Shown here: piece by piece, positions 16,434-24,409 of the stretch | Numbering within the stretch: position 1 is the first letter of the stretch | How the letters are laid out: each line of letters opens with the position of its first letter | NCBI GenBank assembly: GCA_964612995.1 | Contig: CAZTGE010000019.1 | Span: forward strand, 1 to 42,087 | Direction: 5' to 3' | From: SLQH01 sp964612995 | GTDB taxonomy: Bacteria > Planctomycetota > UBA11346 | Length of the DNA: 42,087 bases | The notes under the pieces: generated by a model | Databases searched by the model: none | The model's input: only the letters and a program-made list of their open reading frames with translations | What the model was told of the DNA's origin: nothing | Position numbers and translations under genes: made by a program

Positions 16434-17161
16434 ACGTGCGGCGCGAGCGCCGCGGCTGCGAGCAGGACACCACATTCGCTCAGCTCGCTCGCGGCGCCGA
16501 GGACATCGCCGGTGATACCGCCCAGCCGCAGGCGCAGCCGCAACGCCACCAGATGCGCGAGCAGCAACGCTGCCGGCAGCGCGAGCAGGTACACGTATCC
16601 GAGCACGACGAGCATCAGCGTCGCCAGCAGCAGGGCGAGCATGCGGTGGCGCCAGCCGGCCTCGCCGACAAAACCGGCCGCGGTGCCGTTGGCCCGGGCA
16701 TAGGGATGGGTGACCGCGATGTCGACCTGGGCCGCGCGTGCGGCGACCACCGCGGCGATCAACCACAGGCCCGCTCCGCTCGCGGCGAGGCGGGTGAGTG
16801 CGAGCAGCTTGCCGGCGAGCAGGAGCACGACCGCGGCGCAGGCGTAGCTGCCGCAACGCGGGTCTTTCATCACCGCCAGGGTGCGTTCGCGATCGCCGCG
16901 GCAGCCGAGGCCATCGGCCACATCGGCCAGGCCGTCGAGATGGATGCAGCCGGTGAGCACGACCAGCAAGACCACGCTCGCGAAGGCGGCACCGGCCGGC
17001 CACAGCGGGAAGGCGATCAGCGGCAAGCCGGCGAGCAGCGCGAGCAGACCGCCGACCAGCGGGAACCACGGTAGCGCGCTGGCCAGGCTCGCTGCATCGC
17101 GGCCGGGGACGGGCAGGACGCTCAAGGTGCGGATCGCACTGACCAGACCGCGGGGGATCAT
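16397..17161 (-). CDS. cobS: Adenosylcobinamide-GDP ribazoletransferase
   Basis: 254 residues, hydrophobic with about six membrane helices. Hallmarks are CIHLDGLADVADGL, MKDPRCGSYA, THPYAR and LGGITGDVLGA. CobS joins AdoCbi-GDP with alpha-ribazole (phosphate) in the last step of cobamide assembly at the membrane. Its ATG overlaps the cobT stop, and it is the last gene of the operon. Confidence 0.95.
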   Translation of the reverse strand: MIPRGLVSAIRTLSVLPVPGRDAASLASALPWFPLVGGLLALLAGLPLIAFPLWPAGAAFASVVLLVVLTGCIHLDGLADVADGLGCRGDRERTLAVMKDPRCGSYACAAVVLLLAGKLLALTRLAASGAGLWLIAAVVAARAAQVDIAVTHPYARANGTAAGFVGEAGWRHRMLALLLATLMLVVLGYVYLLALPAALLLAHLVALRLRLRLGGITGDVLGAASELSECGVLLAAAALAPHVQALRAPWPPIG

Positions 17162-18222
17162 CGGTCGCGGTCGCTGACTCCGGCGGCGGAGAAGGTGGCC
17201 ATCCGGGTATAGGCCGCGATGGCGGCGCTGACCAGGTGCATCGCCAGCGCGGCGCCGGTGCCTTCGCCGAGGCGCAGGTCGAGGTCGAGCAGCGGCCGGG
17301 CGCCGGTCGCGGCGCAGGCGGCGGCATGGCCGTTCTCGGCCGAGCGATGGCTGAACATGCAGTAGTCCCGCGCGGACGGCGCCAGGCGCCAGGCCACCAG
17401 TGCACCGGCACAGGAGATGAAGCCGTCGACCAGCACCGGGATCCGCTGGGCTGCCGCGCCGAGCACCAGCCCGGCGATGGCGGCGATCTCGAGCCCGCCC
17501 AGTCGGGCGAGCACCTTGAGCGGATCGGTGTCGGCATCGCAGCGGTGACGGGCCAGGGCCTGTTCGACCACCACGATCTTGTGGGCGAGTGTCACGTCGT
17601 CGATCCCGGTGCCGCGCCCGCAGATCGCGCCCGCCTCGAGCCCGAGCAGCGCCGCGAACAGCGCACTGGCCGCGGTGGTGTTGGCGATGCCCATCTCGCC
17701 GGTGCCGAGCAGATCGATGCCGTCCGCCGCCGCCTGCTGTGCGCGTTCGATGCCGACTGCCAGCGCCGAGTGGGCCTGATCCGTGGTCATCGCCGGTCCG
17801 CGACTCAGATCGGCGGTGCCGGGCCGGACCTTGCGTCTGACAAGCTGCTCTGGCGCGCCCTCGAGCGGGTCGGCCACGCCGACGTCGATCACCTCGACCC
17901 CGGCGCCGGACTCGGCTGCGAGCACGTTGACGGCCGCCCCGCCGGCGAGCATGTTGCGCACCATCTGCGCGGTCACCGCTTGCGGGAACGCGGAGACGCT
18001 GCGTTGAGCCACTCCGTGATCGCCGGCGAATGTGCAGATGCGTGCGCGTGGCATGCCCGGGCGATCAGTGCCGCGGATGCGGCAGAACCAGCGGGCGAGC
18101 TCCTCGAGCCGGCCGAGGCTGCCGCGCGGCTTGGTCAGGTCGTCGAGTTGGGCCTGGATCGCGGCGTCGTGCTGATCGGATACCGGCCGGATGGCGGCGA
18201 TGGTGTCGTCGAGCTGGCTCAT
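17158..18222 (-). CDS. cobT: Nicotinate-nucleotide--dimethylbenzimidazole phosphoribosyltransferase
   Basis: 354 residues, close to the usual 350. Family motifs: TKPRGSLGRLE, FAGDHGVAQRSVSAFPQAVT, GEMGIANTTAASAL and the C-terminal RLGEGTGAALA, which contains the catalytic glutamate. CobT activates the lower-ligand base as alpha-ribazole phosphate. It follows cobU by 33 nt and overlaps cobS by 4 nt. Confidence 0.96.
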   Translation of the reverse strand: MSQLDDTIAAIRPVSDQHDAAIQAQLDDLTKPRGSLGRLEELARWFCRIRGTDRPGMPRARICTFAGDHGVAQRSVSAFPQAVTAQMVRNMLAGGAAVNVLAAESGAGVEVIDVGVADPLEGAPEQLVRRKVRPGTADLSRGPAMTTDQAHSALAVGIERAQQAAADGIDLLGTGEMGIANTTAASALFAALLGLEAGAICGRGTGIDDVTLAHKIVVVEQALARHRCDADTDPLKVLARLGGLEIAAIAGLVLGAAAQRIPVLVDGFISCAGALVAWRLAPSARDYCMFSHRSAENGHAAACAATGARPLLDLDLRLGEGTGAALAMHLVSAAIAAYTRMATFSAAGVSDRDR

Positions 18223-18255
18223 GGGCGTCGTGGGCTCCTTGGGCTGGCGGCGGCT

Positions 18256-18789
18256 TCAGGTGCCGTCATGGTGGACGCTCTTGATGGTCACCGGCAGGCC
18301 GCAGACACAGAGCTCGACCCGGTCGGCGATGGCGGCGACGCGTTGATTGAGGGTGCCGGCGATGTCGCGGTAACGCCGGGCGAGGGCGTGTTCGGGCACG
18401 ATGCCCATGCCCACTTCGTTGGTGACCACGATCAGGTTGCAGGGCGGATGGCGCAGCGCGTCGAGGAAGCGCCAGGTCTCCGGGTAGTGCTCATCGGTGT
18501 GACCGCGGTGATGCAGGAGATTGCCGATCCACACGCTCAGGCAGTCGATCAGCACCACCTCGGTCGCGGCGGGGATCCGAGCGAGCGCTTCGGCGAGGTC
18601 CAGGGGCTCCTCGATCGTCGGCCAGCTCTCGCCGCGTTGGGCCTGATGCAGCGCGATACGTTCGCGCATCTCGTCGTCGGTGGCCTCGGCGGTGGCGATG
18701 AAGCAGCGATGGCGCCAGGTGGCGGCGAGCATCATGGCATGCGTGCTCTTGCCCGAACGGGCGCCGCCGGTGATCAGGGTCACGCTCAT
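18256..18789 (-). CDS. cobU: Adenosylcobinamide kinase/guanylyltransferase
   Basis: 177 residues. The P-loop GGARSGKST is at residues 8-16, followed by FIATAEATDDEMRERI, the guanylylation region around AxxHQAQR, DCLSVWIGNLL and VTNEVGMGIVPEHALARRYRD. CobU phosphorylates adenosylcobinamide and transfers GMP to it. The ATG at 18789 overlaps the stop of cbiR (ATGA), so translation is coupled. Confidence 0.96.
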   Translation of the reverse strand: MSVTLITGGARSGKSTHAMMLAATWRHRCFIATAEATDDEMRERIALHQAQRGESWPTIEEPLDLAEALARIPAATEVVLIDCLSVWIGNLLHHRGHTDEHYPETWRFLDALRHPPCNLIVVTNEVGMGIVPEHALARRYRDIAGTLNQRVAAIADRVELCVCGLPVTIKSVHHDGT

Positions 18790-19595
18790 GGGTCGGTCTC
18801 CAATCCCGCTGCTGCGGCGAGGGCCGCGAGCGAGCTGTGCAGATGGTCCTCGGCGAAGACCTCGAGAGTGCAGATGACCGGCCGCGGCGCATCGCGGCAG
18901 ATGGCGTGCAGGCCGGTGAGCAGGTCGGGGTCGAGGTGGGCGGCCGAGTGGTGGTCGCGGCCGTCGACGATGCCGTGGAGGTGGACCACGAGCAAGCGGT
19001 CGATCCAGCGCTCGCAGGCGGCCAGCGGATCCTCGCCGCGCAACAGCAGATGGCCGACATCGATGCACACCGCGGTGTCGTGGCCTTCGACCAGCTCGGC
19101 GACCAGGGCGAAATCGTAGTCGAGCGTCTCGATCGCGACCTGGTGCGGCGGTGGACCGGCGGCGAGGAAGGCCGCCAGGGTCTGTTCGCTATCGGCCTGC
19201 CAGCGGTCGATGTCCGCGGCCGGCGGGTCGCCGCGGTGGTCGCCGGGCAGATGCAGGACCCAGGCGCGGGGAGCGCACGGGGCGGTCAGGCGCCAGACCC
19301 GTAGCGCCCGCTCCAGAGCGGCTGTGCGTACATCCGGGTCGCGATCGCCGAAGGGGCAGTCGAGCGGCAGGTGGACGCTGTAGCCTGGTCCGCCATCGCG
19401 TTGGAGTGCGTCGAGCATCTGCACGGTCTGCGCCGAGGGCAGGTTGCTCGCGCCGGCCGACTCGAAGAGGATCAGCGAGATGTCGTCGACCACGCCGGCG
19501 AGATGACGGACGTTGGGCAGGATGTCGGCAGGGACGATGTAGCTGGTGGTGCCGAGGCGGTAGGGCAGGCGGTTGGCGAGACAGGGAAGCGGCAT
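18786..19595 (-). CDS. cbiR: Cobamide-remodelling phosphodiesterase CbiR-like (TIM barrel)
   Basis: 269 residues from the ATG at 19595. The opening YRLGTTSYIVPADILPNVR, then VDDISLILFE, matches CbiR, the AP-endonuclease/xylose-isomerase-type barrel described in Akkermansia that hydrolyses the phosphoribosyl bond of a cobamide. Later strands hold plausible metal ligands (VAIETLDYDF, VCIDVGHLL, VVHLHG, TLEVFAEDH). As first gene of cbiR-cobU-cobT-cobS, it suggests that imported cobamides are cut to cobinamide and rebuilt with another lower ligand. A TTG-initiated extension to 19676 runs into a palindromic repeat and is unlikely. I could not see a cobalamin riboswitch upstream. Confidence 0.87.
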   Translation of the reverse strand: MPLPCLANRLPYRLGTTSYIVPADILPNVRHLAGVVDDISLILFESAGASNLPSAQTVQMLDALQRDGGPGYSVHLPLDCPFGDRDPDVRTAALERALRVWRLTAPCAPRAWVLHLPGDHRGDPPAADIDRWQADSEQTLAAFLAAGPPPHQVAIETLDYDFALVAELVEGHDTAVCIDVGHLLLRGEDPLAACERWIDRLLVVHLHGIVDGRDHHSAAHLDPDLLTGLHAICRDAPRPVICTLEVFAEDHLHSSLAALAAAAGLETDP

Positions 19596-19655
19596 CTGGA
19601 GCAGCAGCCTTACGCCGTCACGCTGCACGACAAGGGCCGGGGCCGGCTTGGCGGC

Positions 19656-19815
19656 AGGGCGACTCAAGGCTCGCAAATGAGGCCATGCCTCGCCTCCACC
19701 TGCGTCACCATGGCGTCAGCACCAAAGAGAGCCGGGCGGTTTGACGCAGGTGGAGGCGACGCAAGGCATGCCGACGTGGTGATCGGCGCTCCCGGGGCGG
19801 GCTTTGAGTCGCCCT
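19656..19815. repeat. Dispersed palindromic repeat, full copy with insertion
   Basis: Outer arms AGGGCGACTCAAgGCTCG (19656-19673) and its near complement (19798-19815) enclose the landmarks CAAATGAGGC, CATGCCGAC and GATCGGCGCTCCCGGGGC. An 89-bp element is inserted after the first CATGCC. The copy fills the gap between cbiR and the downstream araC gene. Confidence 0.85.
19684..19772. mobile_element. 89-bp MITE-like insertion nested in a repeat, copy 1
   Basis: Flanked by CATGCC at 19684-19689 and 19767-19772. Inside are 17-bp perfect inverted arms, CGCCTCCACCTGCGTCA (19691-19707) and its complement (19742-19758), around a conserved centre containing CACCAAAGAGAGCCGGGCGG. The copy of the host repeat at 41805-41881 lacks this segment at the same point, which is how the insertion is recognised. 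It is too short to code and no transposase is in the window. Confidence 0.75.
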
Positions 19816-19831
19816 GGGCTTGGCGGCCGCG

Positions 19832-20713
19832 TCAATCAGCGTGGGCCGGAGTGCCGCGTTGCCGGTAGGCCCGCGGCGAGCAGCCGAATCGCTGGCGGAA
19901 GCAGCGGGCGAAATGGCGGTAATCAGCGAAGCCGCAGCGCGTGGCGATGGCCGCGAGCGCGGTGGTCGGGTCGGCGGTGATCTGCGCCGCGGCCTCGCGC
20001 AGGCGCAGGTCGCGCAGCCAGACCATCGGTGTGGTGCCGAGGTGCTCGCGGAAACCGTGGGCGAGATGGCTGGCGGATACCCCCGCTGCGACGGCGATGT
20101 CGGCGACGCTCCAGTCGGAACGTGGGAAACGCCGGGCGCAGAATCCCAGAGCGGTGGCGAGCCAGGATGGCAGCGGTCGATCGATCGTGGCGGCGAAGCG
20201 GCCCGCGGCGAAACCGTCGAGCAGGTAGCGGTCGGCCAGCTGGCGCAGCAGCAGGCGGCGTTCGCTGCGCGTCTCCGGGTCGCTGTGCTCGCAAGCCAGA
20301 CAGCAGGCGTCGAGCCGGTCCAGGTCGAGGCGCGCACGCGCGAGCGTGACCTGCCGGGGCACCCCGAGCAGGGGTAGCGGTTCCCAGCCATCGACGCTGT
20401 GGGCGCGGAAATTGGCCACCACCACCCGTGTGTCGTCGCCGGGGCTGGTCTGGATGAAGCCGGTGCCGGGGGGCAGGAGGCAGGCCTGATCGGGGGACAG
20501 GTCCACGTGCTCGCCCGGAAGGGTCAGGCGCAGCACCCCGGCGCGCACGTACAGCAGCTCGTAGTCGGGACGCGGTTGGCGCCGGTGCTGGTCCCTGGGC
20601 CGCATGTCCAGGTGCCCGAGCCAACTGGCGAGGATCAGGGTCCGCTCCCACCGCTCGCTGAACCAGGACGGTGGCTGCCCGTCCGGGGCGTCGGACGGCG
20701 GCAGGTCAGCCAT
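19832..20713 (-). CDS. AraC family transcriptional regulator
   Basis: 293 residues. The N-terminal cupin-like half (YELLYVRAGVLRLTLPGEHVDL, then ACLLPPGTGFIQTS) resembles a sugar-sensing AraC domain. The C-terminal double helix-turn-helix is clear (SVADIAVAAGVSASHLAHGFREHLGTTPMVWL and ALAAIATRCGFADYRHFARCFRQRFG). The ATG lies inside the last codons of the upstream histidine kinase gene (8-nt overlap), so it belongs to the same signalling operon. Confidence 0.9.
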   Translation of the reverse strand: MADLPPSDAPDGQPPSWFSERWERTLILASWLGHLDMRPRDQHRRQPRPDYELLYVRAGVLRLTLPGEHVDLSPDQACLLPPGTGFIQTSPGDDTRVVVANFRAHSVDGWEPLPLLGVPRQVTLARARLDLDRLDACCLACEHSDPETRSERRLLLRQLADRYLLDGFAAGRFAATIDRPLPSWLATALGFCARRFPRSDWSVADIAVAAGVSASHLAHGFREHLGTTPMVWLRDLRLREAAAQITADPTTALAAIATRCGFADYRHFARCFRQRFGCSPRAYRQRGTPAHAD

Positions 20714-22781
20714 CGGTGATCGCGTAGCCACCTGACGGTTCCGTGTGCTTGTCGCTGCGGGCAAGAGGCAGGACGAAACAGGCCATGGCCCCGCCGCCGT
20801 CGGCATTCTCGATCCAGATGCTGCCGCCGAACAGGGCGAGCATCTTGCGGCACCAGGCCAGGCCGGTGCCGGTGCGGGTGTCGGGCTGTGTGTCGTCGGC
20901 ATTCAGCCGGGTATGGAAGAGGTCGAACACGCGCTCGCGATCGGCCAGGGGGACACCGGGACCATGGTCACGCACGGCGAACACGCAGTGTTCGCCATCG
21001 TTCTCGCGGACGGTGATCTGGATCCGCGGATCCGGGCCGCCGTGATCGAGCGCGTTGTGCAGCAGGTGCTTGAAGCAGGCGACCAGGTAATCGGGGACCG
21101 CCCGGACCCAAGGCAGGGGATCACAGGTGAGCTGGGCACCCGTGCTTGCGAACTCGGCATCGAGCTCCTCGCGCACGCACGCGAGCGCCGCGGCAGGGTC
21201 GACATCCTCGAGTTGTGGTGGTCCAGCGTCGCTGGTCTCGCTGATCGCGAGCAGGTCGCAGATCATCCGACGCAGCTGCAGCGCGGAATCCGTGGTTCGT
21301 TGCAGGTGGAGCCGGGCCTCGCCATCGATGTCCTCGCCGAGGGAGTCGGCGAGGAGGTCGAGGTAGCTGGCGATCAGCCGGAGCGGCCGCTGGAGGTCGT
21401 GCGAGGCGTGGTTGGCGAAGCGGCGGAGATCCTCGTTGGCGCGTTCGAGCTGCTGTGTGCGTTCGGCCAGGGTGCGTCGGGTGGCGTGACGTTCGCTCAC
21501 GTCGCGCAGGGTGACGATGGCCTGGCCGATCTCGCCGCAGTCGTCGAGCAGGCAGGTGCCGGCGAAGTTGGCGGTCCAGCGGCGGCCGTCGAAATGGTCC
21601 TCGACCAGTAGTTCGAGATCGTCGAAGGTCTCGCCGCGCAGAGCGAGTTCGTGGGGCCACGCCGCCGGTATGAGCTCCGTGCCATCGAGTTTGCGCAGGG
21701 TGCACAGGCCCTGCAACGTGCTGAGGTCGAACCCGGCGGGGAGGGGGCTCTGGAGGTTGTGCATGGACACGGCGGCCGGGTTCATCGATTCGATATGGCC
21801 GTCCGGCCGCAGCAGGACCAGCCCCTCGCCCATGTGATTGATGATCGCCTTGGTCCGCAGCAGGTGATGCCGCAGATCGTGGCTGATCAGCTCGATCTGG
21901 CGTCGGGCCTCGACCTGGCCGGTGACATCGAAGCCGAAGAGCATCACGCCGGTGCTGCAGCCCTGATGGTCGAGGTGCGGCAGGTGGATGCAGTTGTAGA
22001 TCCGGCGACGGATGACGCCGCTGTGCGGGTCCCGCTGGCTGAAGACCCGCTCCGGTTCGTGATGCGGCCGCTTGGATGCGCGGACCGCATCGTAGATCTC
22101 GCGCATCTCGGCACCGTTCGCGCCGGGCAGCGTTTCGGCCACCGGGCGACCGACGACATCGCTGCCGCCGAGCAGGTCGCGATGGCAGCGGTTGGAGAGC
22201 ACGCAGCGGTGGTCAGGTCCGGCATACATCGCGATGACCACCGGCGCCTGATCGAACAGCAGGGCGAGCCGCTGGCGCTCGCTCTCCAGCTCTTCGAGCG
22301 CCAGGGCGCGGGCATGCTCGGCGTTGCGTAGGGCCGTGGTCTCGGTGAAAGACATCACCACACCGTCGATCGGTCCGTCCGCTCGGCGATAGGGGCTGAG
22401 CCGGCGCAGGAAGCAGCGGCCGGTGCCGTCGCCCAGCTCGGTGGCGCACACGGCATCGCCGGCGAGGATCGCGCGGCAGGCACCGGTCAGGTCCTCGCCC
22501 AGCAGGCCGCCGCGGTCGTGGGGCAGCGCCTGGTCGAGCAGCGCGTGCTCCAGGCCGAGCAGCTGGGCGGCACCGGGGGTGAAGCGGCGCAGGCGCAGAT
22601 CGTGATCGAGGAATACGGTCGCGCTTTCGGTATTGGCGAGCAGGTTGCTCAGATCGGCGTTGATCGCGGCGAGTTCCCTGCTGGTGTCGTGCAGGCGGGC
22701 GTGCGCGCTGGCCAGATCCTCAGGGGCGGCTGGGTGACCAGCGTCGGAATGCGGGGGGCAGGGCCGGTGTCCGGAAGCCAT
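20706..22781 (-). CDS. PAS-domain sensor histidine kinase
   Basis: 691 residues, soluble, no membrane helix. The first PAS (about 40-150) has the LLANTESATVFLDHDLRLRRFTPGA pattern usually found next to CheR-type or bacteriophytochrome kinases. Further PAS modules span about 170-290 and 310-430. A coiled coil leads to the phospho-acceptor His461 in ASHDLQRPL, then the ATPase domain with N-box HLLHNALDHG (571-580), G1 DHGPGV and G2 TGTGLAWCRKM. It is probably a cytosolic light, redox or ligand sensor. It precedes the AraC gene with overlap and follows the second kinase after 194 nt. No receiver domain is attached. Confidence 0.9.
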   Translation of the reverse strand: MASGHRPCPPHSDAGHPAAPEDLASAHARLHDTSRELAAINADLSNLLANTESATVFLDHDLRLRRFTPGAAQLLGLEHALLDQALPHDRGGLLGEDLTGACRAILAGDAVCATELGDGTGRCFLRRLSPYRRADGPIDGVVMSFTETTALRNAEHARALALEELESERQRLALLFDQAPVVIAMYAGPDHRCVLSNRCHRDLLGGSDVVGRPVAETLPGANGAEMREIYDAVRASKRPHHEPERVFSQRDPHSGVIRRRIYNCIHLPHLDHQGCSTGVMLFGFDVTGQVEARRQIELISHDLRHHLLRTKAIINHMGEGLVLLRPDGHIESMNPAAVSMHNLQSPLPAGFDLSTLQGLCTLRKLDGTELIPAAWPHELALRGETFDDLELLVEDHFDGRRWTANFAGTCLLDDCGEIGQAIVTLRDVSERHATRRTLAERTQQLERANEDLRRFANHASHDLQRPLRLIASYLDLLADSLGEDIDGEARLHLQRTTDSALQLRRMICDLLAISETSDAGPPQLEDVDPAAALACVREELDAEFASTGAQLTCDPLPWVRAVPDYLVACFKHLLHNALDHGGPDPRIQITVRENDGEHCVFAVRDHGPGVPLADRERVFDLFHTRLNADDTQPDTRTGTGLAWCRKMLALFGGSIWIENADGGGAMACFVLPLARSDKHTEPSGGYAITDG

Positions 22782-22975
22782 CTGTACTCCGGGCTGCGAA
22801 TGCTGGGCGGCTGAACGCCGTGACGGCTTGATCAAGGACCGGCTACAGCGGATCAAGCGACAGCCTGGGTTCACGGGCAGCGGGCACAAGCAGTGATGGG
22901 GGGGCACGGTTGACGGGCCCGCACGATCCAGTTGTGGACTCAGGTCGCAGCACAGCGAAGCGACCGTCGCAAGGA

Positions 22976-24409
22976 TCAGGCCGGTTCGCGTTGAACAACG
23001 GCGGGCAGTTCGATGGTGAAGGTGCTTCCCTCGTCCACCGTGGCCTCGGCCCAGATGCGCCCGCCGGCACGGGTGACCAGATCGCGGCAGATGGCCAGCC
23101 CCAGGCCCTTGCCGCCGCGGCTGGTGCCGCTGCGGCCGAGCTTGCCGTGGCGGAAGATGTACGGCAGCAGCCCGGCTTCGATTCCGATGCCGTTGTCGGT
23201 GATGTGCAGGACCGTTCCCGTGGCATCACTCCGACCGGTGACCCTGATGGCCGGCGGATGCTGGCTGCGGTAACGAATCGCATTGTGGATCAGGTTCTGC
23301 AGCACCCGGCTCAGGTCGGCAGCGGATATGGGCACTGCCGGGGGCAGATCGTCGAACGCGAGGCTGGCTTGGGACTCGGTGATATCCTGACTCAGGTCCT
23401 CGCGGATGGCGGCGAGGACCTGTGCCGGGTCACAGCTGGCCGGCTGGCCGTTCTTCGAGCGGCCGAGGGAGTGATCGATCAACTCGATCAGGCGCTGCAG
23501 GCTGCGCGAACCGCGTCCGAGCAGGTCACGTTGTTGCTCTGTGAGGTCGCCCTCGGCGAGCAGATCCTGCCACATCAGTGACTGCCGCAAGGGCCCCTTC
23601 ATGTCATGTGCGAGCATCGCCAGGTGGGATTCCATCAGCTCGCTGAGAAAGGCGTTGCTCGGGCTGATCTGAGAGGCCTTGCAGTCTTGCAGCAAGATGG
23701 CGATCCGCTCGTGGTGGCGACACAGGAACGCGCGCAGGCGGTGGCCGTGGTGTTCGATCGCGGTCTGCTGAGCCAACCCCTCGTCCAACAGCCGTTCGAG
23801 TGCCGGTGCCAGCCGGTCGAGCGGAGGGTCCTGGAGTGGGCGGCCGGTGAGCGTCTCCGGTTGGCAGCCGAGCTGGCGATGGGCCACCGGATTGGCGTTG
23901 AGCACCAGCTGTTGCGTCTGATCGACGTACAGCAGCCCGAAACCGAGCAGCTCGTCGAGGCGCAGATCGGGGTCCTCGGCCGCCACCTTGAGCGTGTGCT
24001 GGCGGACGTTGACCGCGTCGCGCACCGTGGTGACCAGTTCGGACGGCGTGACCGGGCGTTCGAGGCTGTGGACGATGGCCGACTGACCGAGTATGGCGGC
24101 GGCCACGCGGGCCGCGATATGGCTCACCGGGTTGCCGGTGAGCAGGAGCACCGGCATGCGGGCCGGTCCCGCGGCCGTATCGATGGCGGCGCGCAGGGTC
24201 GGGCGCTTGTCGCGATTGAGCAGGGCCTCGCTGGTCAGGACCAGGCAGCCGCAGTCGGTGGTGCAGCGGTGGGCGAGGTCGTCGAGGTCGTTGCAGGCCT
24301 GCGCGGCGAGATGATCGCCTTCCAGGAGCCGGGTGATGGCGTCTGTATCGGACGCCACCGGGCTGTGGACCAGGACCGGCGGCTCAGCTGGCGGCATCAT
24401 CCACCACAT
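22976..24409 (-). CDS. Histidine kinase with N-terminal pseudo-receiver
   Basis: 477 residues. Residues 1-140 have a receiver-like alternation (VLVHSPVASDTDAITRLLE, MPVLLLTGN, ERPVTPSELVTTV) but no clear phospho-acceptor Asp in the usual place. A PAS-like segment follows (155-245), then the DHp helix with His268 (AMLAHDMKGPLRQS). The ATPase domain has N-box NLIHNAIRY, G1 DNGIGI and G2 GGKGLGLAI. The start (several ATGs at 24395-24409) overlaps the end of the KaiC-like gene by 26 nt, strongly suggesting that the two proteins work together. Confidence 0.87.
   Translation of the reverse strand: MWWMMPPAEPPVLVHSPVASDTDAITRLLEGDHLAAQACNDLDDLAHRCTTDCGCLVLTSEALLNRDKRPTLRAAIDTAAGPARMPVLLLTGNPVSHIAARVAAAILGQSAIVHSLERPVTPSELVTTVRDAVNVRQHTLKVAAEDPDLRLDELLGFGLLYVDQTQQLVLNANPVAHRQLGCQPETLTGRPLQDPPLDRLAPALERLLDEGLAQQTAIEHHGHRLRAFLCRHHERIAILLQDCKASQISPSNAFLSELMESHLAMLAHDMKGPLRQSLMWQDLLAEGDLTEQQRDLLGRGSRSLQRLIELIDHSLGRSKNGQPASCDPAQVLAAIREDLSQDITESQASLAFDDLPPAVPISAADLSRVLQNLIHNAIRYRSQHPPAIRVTGRSDATGTVLHITDNGIGIEAGLLPYIFRHGKLGRSGTSRGGKGLGLAICRDLVTRAGGRIWAEATVDEGSTFTIELPAVVQREPA

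Noticed and set aside
19596..19831. Possible cobalamin riboswitch upstream of cbiR
   Set aside because: No B12-box-like conserved string or multi-stem layout was seen; the region is explained by the palindromic repeat with its insertion.
22782..22975. Inverted GATCAAG motifs between the two kinase genes as a terminator or operator
   Set aside because: The repeats are short, imperfectly spaced and lack a T-run; nothing further supports a regulatory role.
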